Below are positions 53,189-59,474 of a stretch of DNA of 64,000 nt, in pieces. Position numbers and translations under genes: made by a program. A model generated the notes under the pieces. The model was not told where the DNA came from, ran no database searches, and saw nothing but the letters and a program-made list of their open reading frames with translations. Each line of letters starts with the position of its first letter. The first letter of the stretch is position 1. This DNA comes from an uncultured Christensenella sp. (GTDB lineage: Bacteria > Bacillota > Clostridia > Christensenellales > Borkfalkiaceae). The stretch spans positions 62,001 to 126,000 of the forward strand of contig CAJTQF010000001.1 in the NCBI GenBank assembly GCA_910578565.1, given 5' to 3'.

Positions 53189-54508
53189 ATGGCTAAAAAT
53201 ACTACCGCCGTTCAAGCGAGTATTCGTGAAAATTCAGATAAAATTGAAATTGCAAAAAATGCTATTTCTAAAAAATCTAAAAACTTAACAAACACGAATA
53301 TTGTTTTTGAAGAATTGGCAAATGAAGATTGGCGGAATAAGAGTTTTGCCTTTCCTAACCATAGAATTAGATTAGCAACTGTGTTTAGTGGCATAGGTGC
53401 TATTGAGCACGCCTTTCAAAGGTTGAAGTTACCGTACGATATTGTTTTTGCTGGTGATATTGATGATAAATGTAAAATCAGCTATTTTGCAAACTATGAT
53501 ATTACGGAAGAAAATTGGTTTTCAGATATAAGAGAGTTTGACGCTTCTAAATATAAAGGAAAAGTAGATTTTTTAGTTGGCGGTGCACCTTGTCAAGCAT
53601 TTTCAATGGTTGGTAAAAGACTTGGTTTTGAAGATGCACGAGGAACTCTATTTTATGAATTTGCTCGTGTTATAAAAGAAACTGAACCCAAAGTATTTTT
53701 ATTTGAAAATGTAAAGGGGCTTCTTAACCACGATAATGGTCGCACTTGGTGTGTTATTCACGGAATATTTAAAGAACTCGGCTATGATATTCATTTTAGA
53801 GTATTAAATAGCAAAGATTATGGAATACCGCAAAATCGTGAACGCCTTTATTGTTTAGGGTTCAAATCAAAAACTGCATTTAAGTTCCCTGCACCTATTG
53901 AGCTGGAATATATAATGTATGATTTCCTTGAAGATTATGTTTATACAAAATATTTTCTTCGTGAAAAAGGAATTAAGTTTGTTACCAGCCATAAAAACAG
54001 AGAAAAAAGCTATACGCAAGTTAATGGTGATATTGCCCTTTGCCAAAAACGAAATCAGCAATTTAATTGGCATGGTGATTTTGTTTACCACCCTGTTGCG
54101 ATAGATGAAAATTTTGAAGAAGATTTTGACGAATTTATATTTGATGTTCGAGATGTTGAAGAAAAATATTATTTGTCTGAAAAAGTAGCCAAATATGTTT
54201 TAGCTGGTGGAACTAAAAATTTTAGAACTTCTACTAAAACCGATTTAGATGTCGCAAGACCTTTGCTAAATACAATGCATAAAATGCATAGAGCTGGCGT
54301 TGATAACTATGTTACCCATAAAGGTAGAATACGAAAATTAACCCCTCGTGAGTGCTTGCGGTTAATGGGATTTAAAGATACATTTAAGATTGTTGTTTCC
54401 GATACTGCACTGTATCAGCAATCAGGCAATAGTATTGTTGTTGATGTCTTAATTGCAATTTTAAAACAGCTTGATATAACTCAATACGGAGTGGAAAATG
54501 AAAATTAA
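53189..54508 (+). CDS. DNA (cytosine-5) methyltransferase (type II modification enzyme)
   Basis: I start at the ATG with GAGG seven bases upstream (a GTG lies six bases before it); 439 aa. Motifs of C5 methyltransferases in order are FSGIGAIEHAF (I), GGAPCQAFS with the catalytic Cys (IV), FENVKG (VI), QNRERLY (VIII), and RECLRLMGF ... QQSGNSIVVDVL (IX-X). An extra N-terminal Lys/Asn-rich stretch of about 45 residues precedes motif I. It overlaps the HNH gene by 11 bases, so the pair is a type II restriction-modification system; its target is unknown. AT-rich codons mark it as acquired. Confidence 0.93.
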   Translation: MAKNTTAVQASIRENSDKIEIAKNAISKKSKNLTNTNIVFEELANEDWRNKSFAFPNHRIRLATVFSGIGAIEHAFQRLKLPYDIVFAGDIDDKCKISYFANYDITEENWFSDIREFDASKYKGKVDFLVGGAPCQAFSMVGKRLGFEDARGTLFYEFARVIKETEPKVFLFENVKGLLNHDNGRTWCVIHGIFKELGYDIHFRVLNSKDYGIPQNRERLYCLGFKSKTAFKFPAPIELEYIMYDFLEDYVYTKYFLREKGIKFVTSHKNREKSYTQVNGDIALCQKRNQQFNWHGDFVYHPVAIDENFEEDFDEFIFDVRDVEEKYYLSEKVAKYVLAGGTKNFRTSTKTDLDVARPLLNTMHKMHRAGVDNYVTHKGRIRKLTPRECLRLMGFKDTFKIVVSDTALYQQSGNSIVVDVLIAILKQLDITQYGVENEN

Positions 54509-55508
54509 CGGTGAAAACTTACCTACATTAGCAGTATTTCGTACAATGATGACAGTTCCCGATTGTGTCGTTGTTGGAAGCAATAAACTTGGTCACGGAC
54601 ACGGCGAGGCAAAGTTTTATATAGCGTCAAAAACTGAAATGTATGATTTTTATGGCGGTGAAAAGTTTAAAGCTAAATGTTTTATGCTTAAATCCGATTT
54701 AATTGCTTACTTAATGGCAATCAAAAACGAATATATGACGCCGTCGCAAGATTACGCACAAAAAGAAAACTTACCTGCGCTTTGGAATGAGCGTATGAAT
54801 ATGGTTTCTCGATTAGATGATGTGATTTTCTTTAATATTTTTGACCAGTATCAAATTGCTGGACCAAGAGGTTATATCAATTCAGACGAAGACGGTTATC
54901 AAATAATTCGTAAATTAGCACTACCTTTGGTTAGCTATATTTATGTTGAAAAAGTAGGTTCTGAAACTTCACCGTTATTTTATTGGAAACTTTTTGTTGA
55001 TTTCGACGCCATTTGGGAAAAACAAAATGGTCCACTCGTTTTTAACTATGGAAAGCAAAAAGCTGGTGTAATTATTGAAGAACCGCAAAAAGACAAAAAG
55101 AAAGATAAAGTACTTCAAGAGATTAGTAGAGCTCGTGATGGACAAGGTAAATATAGAGAATTACTTTTAGAGCAGTGCCGTTTTTGTCCGTTTACAATGA
55201 TTTCTGATGAGCGTTTACTCATTGCAAGCCATATAAAACCGTGGGCGGCTTCTAATGATAGTGAAAAAATTGACCCTTATAACGGTTATATCTTATCGCC
55301 TTTATATGATAAATTGTTTGACCGTGGGTTTATTACTTTTACTGAAAACCGACACATAATACTTTCTGAATTCATTTCGCCATATACTTGGAAGCAAATC
55401 AATTTAACAAATAACGCATTTATCAAAGCGTTGCCTATGGACGATAAGCGAATTGAATATTTAAAGTTTCATCATCAATCAGTTTTTAAAGGTTCTTATA
55501 CTGAATAG
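54498..55508 (+). CDS. HNH restriction endonuclease partner
   Basis: The 336-aa protein ends in an HNH_2 nuclease domain: Cys pair CRFC, then ASHIKPWAASND (catalytic His), DPYNGYILSPLYDKLFDRGF. The N-terminal 200 residues include a DNA-recognition-like segment (VVGSNKLGHGHGEAKFY) not known to me. GGAG and the overlap with the methyltransferase gene indicate coupled translation. It should cut DNA not protected by the methyltransferase. A bidirectional terminator follows. Confidence 0.88.
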   Translation: MKINGENLPTLAVFRTMMTVPDCVVVGSNKLGHGHGEAKFYIASKTEMYDFYGGEKFKAKCFMLKSDLIAYLMAIKNEYMTPSQDYAQKENLPALWNERMNMVSRLDDVIFFNIFDQYQIAGPRGYINSDEDGYQIIRKLALPLVSYIYVEKVGSETSPLFYWKLFVDFDAIWEKQNGPLVFNYGKQKAGVIIEEPQKDKKKDKVLQEISRARDGQGKYRELLLEQCRFCPFTMISDERLLIASHIKPWAASNDSEKIDPYNGYILSPLYDKLFDRGFITFTENRHIILSEFISPYTWKQINLTNNAFIKALPMDDKRIEYLKFHHQSVFKGSYTE

Positions 55509-55540
55509 TAAAAGGCGAGTTGTTATAACTCGCCTTTTAC
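55508..55540. terminator. Bidirectional terminator
   Basis: Perfect 14-bp stem GTAAAAGGCGAGTT / AACTCGCCTTTTAC with a 5-base loop, shared by the HNH gene and the converging DUF4062 gene. Confidence 0.85.
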
Positions 55541-55541
55541 A

Positions 55542-56474
55542 TTAATCTCTTATGCAATCTATGCTTATTTTTTTCTTTTCCACATAATCAATAAAATCAC
55601 CAAAAGCATTTAAATAACATTGAAATAAGTTAATGAATTGTGTCGTATCAGTAGCTGGATTGCATAAGCGGCTTTCACTTATGGATAATTGACCCAAAAT
55701 TGGGCTCTTGTAATTCCTATAAATTCCTGTCGTTGTAAAAGCTAAACAATATTGACTGTGAAAAGATTTTGCACTAACATAAGCAATTTCTAATAGTTCT
55801 AAAATCTTGCAGTCTAAAAATTTTATAAATCCTTTTTCTATTCCGTCAATAAAAGGTGCAGTAAAGTCGAAGAATACTGAACAATTTAAAATATCATAGC
55901 CGTATAAATTTATTAGCGATAACATTTCATTATGGGCAGAAATAATATCGGTTGCAACTTTATAGTCTAAATCAAAAGTTTTTCGTACAACCACATTGTA
56001 ATCTAACTTGTCAAAACTTAAATTGTTTAATGATATAGTATTGGCTATTGCAAATAATGAGCTTTTTATTCTCTTTAATAAATCATTTTCGTCTTTATAA
56101 TAATAAAATGAAGCACCACTTGCTTGAATTTTAGACACAAAGTCTTGTTGTTCTTTAGATGCTGTTTCATTATCAATTTTTTGCAGATATATGTGAATTT
56201 TCTTTTTATGTCTTATCGCAATTTCATATTCTTCTTCTGTTCCAGAAATGCCCCAGTCAGTTTTCGCACCATAATTATTATCTAAAATTAAAACGATAAA
56301 GTCAGCATCTACAATATCATTTCTATAAGTATTATTATCAGAAGAGGGAGTCAAATTCTTCTCATATAGCATACATTCAGCCCCTGCTTCCGTTAGGGTT
56401 TTTTCTATTTTCGTTCTTAATTCTAATTTATTTTTCATTAAAGAACTAATAAAAATTCTCGGTTTAAAAAACAT
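55542..56474 (-). CDS. DUF4062-domain protein (TIR-like fold), probable defence protein
   Basis: The 310-aa protein begins with a DUF4062-like domain (about 4-115): RIFISSLMKNKLELRTKIEKTL, VDADFIVLILDNNYGAKTDW and GTEEEYEIAIRHKKKIHIYL, with a conserved Glu in TEEEYE. DUF4062 domains are related to TIR/nucleotide-processing folds and are common in defence islands. Residues about 150-310 are helical with no known family. It converges with the HNH gene, and no start-site Shine-Dalgarno sequence is obvious. Its function is inferred from context. Confidence 0.75.
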   Translation of the reverse strand: MFFKPRIFISSLMKNKLELRTKIEKTLTEAGAECMLYEKNLTPSSDNNTYRNDIVDADFIVLILDNNYGAKTDWGISGTEEEYEIAIRHKKKIHIYLQKIDNETASKEQQDFVSKIQASGASFYYYKDENDLLKRIKSSLFAIANTISLNNLSFDKLDYNVVVRKTFDLDYKVATDIISAHNEMLSLINLYGYDILNCSVFFDFTAPFIDGIEKGFIKFLDCKILELLEIAYVSAKSFHSQYCLAFTTTGIYRNYKSPILGQLSISESRLCNPATDTTQFINLFQCYLNAFGDFIDYVEKKKISIDCIRD

Positions 56475-56597
56475 AGTTATTTCTTCCCAAAAGTGTTATT
56501 GAAAATATTTTATCATATAAACTCTAAAATTTCAACTTTAACATATATAAAAACACAACCCTACCCGATAGTATTCGAATAAGGTTGCGTATGGTGC

Positions 56598-56643
56598 ACC
56601 ACGATAAAAGGGGAAAGCGTACGCTTTCCCCTTTTATCGTGGT
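56598..56643. repeat. Perfect 46-bp palindrome after a partial tRNA end
   Basis: Arms of 23 bases (ACCACGATAAAAGGGGAAAG...) with no loop follow GGTGCACC (56593-56600), the tRNA-Arg terminal bases. It resembles a tRNA terminator. Confidence 0.8.
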
Positions 56644-56652
56644 TTAAGATGT

Positions 56653-56720
56653 GAGAAGCCCTATGATTCGCGCGAGCGAAGCGACGCTTTGAACTTTGTC
56701 CAAAATTCCTTAAGGTGCAC
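56653..56720 (+). repeat. Attachment-site repeat, copy 2 (68 bp)
   Basis: The 68 bases match 61467-61534 at about 65 positions and end in the 17-base tRNA-Arg tail. This divides the island into two modules. Confidence 0.85.
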
Positions 56721-56760
56721 CAGCAAACGCCCCGTGGTAAATACCACGGGGCGTTTGCTG
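56721..56760. repeat. Perfect 19-bp-arm palindrome after attachment copy 2
   Basis: CAGCAAACGCCCCGTGGTA / TACCACGGGGCGTTTGCTG with a 2-base loop. Its tail plus TATCGT(T/A)AGGGTAAGAGAAG (56751-56784) recurs at 61443-61476. Confidence 0.8.
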
Positions 56761-56785
56761 TATCGTTAGGGTAAGAGAAGCCCTG

Positions 56786-56929
56786 AGTATAGCTGTTGGT
56801 AGAGCTATACTATGTAATCGTTGCTTAATTTCTCGTGCGAGAAGTTCAGTTTTGGTTTGGCGACTGACGATGAACGGTATAATCTGCGGTGTCGTTTTTC
56901 GTTTCGGAGAACGACGCCTTATTATTTGC
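56786..56929 (+). ncRNA. Structured RNA candidate, copy A (5'-truncated)
   Basis: Hairpin 1 (AGTATAGCT / AGCTATACT, loop GTTGGTAG), linker GTAATCGTT, hairpin 2 (TTCTCG / CGAGAA), a conserved block with ACGATGAACGGTATAATCTG, then hairpin 3 (GTCGTT / AACGAC, 56891-56915) and TTATTATTT. It parallels copy B in order and spacing while stems change sequence. The upstream promoter seen in B is missing, replaced by the attachment repeat. Confidence 0.6.
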
Positions 56930-56975
56930 AGTGAGTTCTGTTGTTCGTTTTGCCAATTAAATATTTTGTTAAAAT

Positions 56976-57203
56976 TTAAATATCTTTTAAACCAAGCAGA
57001 TAATCTGCGCTAACATGAAAATATTCGGCAATTAAATATGCGTTTTCTACGGTTGGACAAATTTTACCTGTCGACCAATCTGAAATGCTTGTTGCAGATA
57101 CGCCTATTTTCTTTGCAAGCTCTCTTTTTGATATTTTATTTTCAATAAGTAATTCGTTTAGTCTTGCAGCAAATTTATTTTTCACAAAACCATTGTAAGA
57201 CAT
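56976..57203 (-). CDS. XRE-family HTH repressor (small)
   Basis: The 75-aa DNA-binding protein is a single Cro/CI-type HTH (FAARLNELLIENKISKRELAKKIGVSATSISDWSTG), ending with the common HVSADYLLGL segment. After its stop, the same frame continues for 17 codons encoding YLIGKTNNRTHCK and a second stop, closely matching the C terminus of the neighbouring XRE protein (YLLGRTDDRTPYK). This points to recombination that exchanged the upstream part of a duplicated gene. It is probably autoregulatory or controls the module. Confidence 0.8.
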   Translation of the reverse strand: MSYNGFVKNKFAARLNELLIENKISKRELAKKIGVSATSISDWSTGKICPTVENAYLIAEYFHVSADYLLGLKDI

Positions 57204-57359
57204 ATTTTACAAAAAGTACTTGGCGTAAGATATTTCTTACACATATAATATTAATTAATCAATCCGTGTATTTTTGTATACACTTTGAAAACACTTCCGC
57301 AAATATCATTAAATACTCTTGTTTGAGTAGTTTTCCGGTCTGTAATAATATTTAAGATA

Positions 57360-57388
57360 TTGACATTAAAACTTATATTTGCTAAAAT
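57360..57388 (+). promoter_or_regulatory. Promoter of RNA candidate copy B
   Basis: TTGACA (57360-57365), 17 bases, TAAAAT (57383-57388). No ORF follows it in the plus direction other than an unconvincing 63-codon frame, so the product should be a short RNA. Confidence 0.65.
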
Positions 57389-57394
57389 GAAATC

Positions 57395-57562
57395 TGCCAA
57401 ATCATTTTTATAAATTACTTTCATTGAGCATAGTAGTGGTAGAACTATGCTCAGTAATCGTTTACAATCTCAATGAGAGTGTAAAAATGGTTTGGCGACT
57501 AACGATGAACGGTATAATCTGCGGTGTCGTTCTTCGTTTAGGGGAACGGCATCTTATTATTT
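57395..57562 (+). ncRNA. Structured RNA candidate, copy B
   Basis: Predicted transcript of about 170 bases: hairpin 1 (GAGCATAGT / ACTATGCTC, 57425-57451, loop with GTGGTAG), linker GTAATCGTT, hairpin 2 (TTTACA..CTC / GAG..TGTAAA), conserved block shared with copy A (57488-57589, about 85% identical over 102 bases), hairpin 3 (GTCGTT / AACGGC, 57526-57550) and TTATTATTT. Stem sequences differ between the copies while pairing is kept. Its 3' end overlaps the end of the XRE gene on the other strand. Confidence 0.65.
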
Positions 57563-58045
57563 ATATGGAGTTCTGTCGTCCGTCCTGCCAAGCAGATAAT
57601 CTATTGAAACTTTAAATATTTCCGACAATTCAATTAAATTAACGATTGACGGCATATACTTTTTATTTTTCCAATTTGTAGTATAACTTGTTGTAATGTG
57701 CAATTTTTGTGCAATAGCGTAATCAGTCAAATTTTTTTCGGATTTTAATATTTGGTATCTATTTAAAAATGTTGTATCATTTTCAGCTTTTAAAAAGAAT
57801 AAATTATTAGTTCTGCCTAAAAGATATTCAACCGAAATATTAAAGTAATCGGCAATTCTTGTTAAAACCAACGGCTTGGGAATAATACCAAATTCTGTAA
57901 TCTTGATGAAAACAGTATAATCGATATTTAGGATTTTTGGAATTTCTGATTTTTTACAGTCTAAATCATCAACGAGTTCTAAAAATCTTTGTTTAAATTT
58001 TTCCGAATGTTCCATAGTCACTATGCTACATTTTATTTTTAGCAT
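57557..58045 (-). CDS. Two-domain XRE-family HTH protein
   Basis: The 162-aa protein contains two HTH units in tandem (about 15-75 and 92-155), each ending in the same motif (NISVEYLLGRTN and KVSIDYLLGRTD), so it arose by domain duplication. No Shine-Dalgarno sequence is clear; an internal ATG at 58015 is a possible start. It faces away from the SLOG gene. The 3' end overlaps RNA candidate B on the opposite strand, so antisense control is possible. Confidence 0.75.
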   Translation of the reverse strand: MLKIKCSIVTMEHSEKFKQRFLELVDDLDCKKSEIPKILNIDYTVFIKITEFGIIPKPLVLTRIADYFNISVEYLLGRTNNLFFLKAENDTTFLNRYQILKSEKNLTDYAIAQKLHITTSYTTNWKNKKYMPSIVNLIELSEIFKVSIDYLLGRTDDRTPYK

Positions 58046-58129
58046 AATAGCTAATTTATAATTATAAAATAGCTCAATTTTTTTAAAAAATTAGCGTTTT
58101 AATTTAAATATCGAAAAGGGATAAATATA

Positions 58130-58639
58130 ATGATAAAGAATTGTTGTTGTACAGGACATAGACCGAAAGGGTTTCCTTATCGGTACGGTAAGGACAAAAA
58201 AAGACATAAAGAGTATTTAAAGCAGTTGAAGCAAAAAGTTTTACTTGCAATTACCGAATACGGAATAACAAACTTTATATCGGGTATGGCTATCGGTGTC
58301 GATTTGGACTTTGCGGAAATTGTTTTGAAACTGCGAAATAAATACACCATAACTTTGGAGTGTGCTATTCCCTGCCCTAATCAAACTTTAAAATGGAACA
58401 GTGCTGACAAATTACGCTATGAAAACATTTTGGAACGTGCGGACGAAATAAACCTTATTTCAGAGCGATATATCCCCGAATGTATGTTAAAGCGCAACCG
58501 CTATATGGTAGATAAAAGCGAGCTTATAATAGCTGTATTTAACGGTATTGAACAAGGCGGAACGTGGTACACAATTAACTACGCAAAAAGCAAAAACAAA
58601 ATTATAGAGATAATTGACCTGAACAAGGGGAACAAATGA
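58130..58639 (+). CDS. SLOG-family (DUF1273/YspA-like) nucleotide-sensing protein
   Basis: The 169-aa protein has a Rossmann-like SLOG pattern: CCCTGHRPKGFPY at the N terminus, NFISGMAIGVDLDFAEIVL (Gly-rich loop), ECAIPCPNQTLKW, RNRYMVDKSELIIAVFNG and EQGGTWYTINYAKSK. SLOG domains bind nucleotides or nucleotide-derived messengers and are frequent in bacterial conflict systems. Its stop overlaps the ATG of a 54-aa one-helix membrane protein, a sensor-effector arrangement. Full length for this family. Confidence 0.88.
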   Translation: MIKNCCCTGHRPKGFPYRYGKDKKRHKEYLKQLKQKVLLAITEYGITNFISGMAIGVDLDFAEIVLKLRNKYTITLECAIPCPNQTLKWNSADKLRYENILERADEINLISERYIPECMLKRNRYMVDKSELIIAVFNGIEQGGTWYTINYAKSKNKIIEIIDLNKGNK

Positions 58640-58800
58640 AAAAAGACTTATTAAAAATATTGAAATATGTACTAATCGGCGTTTCCATATATCTTGCTGT
58701 ACTCTTAATTGAAATTTGTTGCATATATACAGTTCAAAAGGATAATACGTGGAATTATCTTAAAGATTTTTGGAATTGGTACAAAACTTTGTTCTTTTAA
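58636..58800 (+). CDS. 54-aa single-helix membrane protein coupled to the SLOG gene
   Basis: The ATG overlaps the SLOG stop codon (ATGA) and AGGGG lies 6 bases upstream. The protein has a basic start (MKKDLLKILK), one hydrophobic helix (about 11-31, YVLIGVSIYLAVLLIEI) with a CC pair, and an aromatic, Trp-rich tail (NTWNYLKDFWNWYK). No family is recognised. Small one-helix proteins beside nucleotide sensors are plausible membrane-damaging effectors, but this is inference. A GC-rich palindrome follows at once. Confidence 0.7.
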   Translation: MKKDLLKILKYVLIGVSIYLAVLLIEICCIYTVQKDNTWNYLKDFWNWYKTLFF

Positions 58801-58817
58801 CTAAATAATTCAGTTTT

Positions 58818-58880
58818 GGCACTATGGCGGGTGCTTGAACGCGCGGCGTAGCCGCGCGTTCAAGCACCCGCCATAGTGCC
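58818..58880. repeat. GC-rich long perfect palindrome, copy 2
   Basis: Two perfect 30-base arms (GGCACTATGGCGGGTGCTTG...) and a 3-base loop. It shares the core with 53038-53103. It may terminate the SLOG operon, but the absence of a T-run and the repetition suggest another role. Confidence 0.85.
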
Positions 58881-58905
58881 GTAAACTATTGAATAGCCAA
58901 ATTAG

Positions 58906-58980
58906 TTTACATTTTGTAAAAAATAATTTACAAAAAATGTAAAATTTTGCTTGACAAAATTTGTAAATATGTGTTATCGT
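58906..58980 (+). promoter_or_regulatory. Promoter and operator of the HTH-OLD genes
   Basis: Two TTTACA..TGTAAA palindromes (58906-58920 and 58927-58943) form an inverted pair just before TTGACA (58951-58956) and a weak -10 (TATCGT, 58975-58980). A further TTTGTAAA lies in the spacer. This fits autoregulation by the HTH protein encoded next. Confidence 0.7.
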
Positions 58981-58998
58981 ATTTTTGCGAGGTGAAAT

Positions 58999-59472
58999 AT
59001 GTTACGAGAAAAATTAAAGAATCTTGAACTCCGAATAACAGAACTTGCTGACTATTTGCAAGTATCTCGACCAACTATGTATAAATACATTGACTGTTAT
59101 GATAATGCTCAGTTTGACCAAATTGATAAACGAATATTAAAATTATTTAATTATATTTGTGAAAATGAGTTGGTCGGTAAAAAAAATATAGTCAACTATA
59201 TTTTAACTCATCTTGTAGATGTTAAAGATATGGGTGATAACGACGAGCTAAGTTTAATAAAGAAAATTAAAAATTATGTAATATCTAATCCTGACTCAAA
59301 AAAGAGTCGTTTAATTGTAGCGGCAGTTACAACAAATAATTTAGACGATATTATATGTTATTTATCAGATATACTTCCTTTACTGAAAAAGAAAAAATTG
59401 ACAGAGGAAGAACAAAAACAATTGCAGCCTTATTACGAATTGAAAAACAAAATTGATAAAGGAGTTAAATAA
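58999..59472 (+). CDS. HTH regulator preceding the OLD-family nuclease
   Basis: The 157-aa protein begins with a TetR/MerR-like helix-turn-helix (LRITELADYLQVSRPTMYKYIDC, about 10-32), followed by an all-helical charged domain. GAGGTG precedes the ATG. It ends 2 bases before the OLD gene, so both are co-transcribed. It could be the regulator that represses the cassette through the upstream palindromes, or a DNA-binding partner of the nuclease. The C-terminal domain is not one I recognise. Confidence 0.75.
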   Translation: MLREKLKNLELRITELADYLQVSRPTMYKYIDCYDNAQFDQIDKRILKLFNYICENELVGKKNIVNYILTHLVDVKDMGDNDELSLIKKIKNYVISNPDSKKSRLIVAAVTTNNLDDIICYLSDILPLLKKKKLTEEEQKQLQPYYELKNKIDKGVK

Positions 59473-59474
59473 AG

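Noticed and set aside
53588..53596. GGTGCACC inside the methyltransferase gene as an attachment copy
   Set aside because: It encodes the conserved Gly-Ala-Pro-Cys motif and has no flanking repeat.
56560..57600. CRISPR array or tracrRNA-like repeats
   Set aside because: Repeats are two or three unlike, widely spaced units with no regular spacers, and no cas genes are present.
57424..57615. 63-codon plus-strand frame over RNA candidate B
   Set aside because: Copy A does not keep an equivalent frame, while hairpins are kept; the RNA reading explains the region better.
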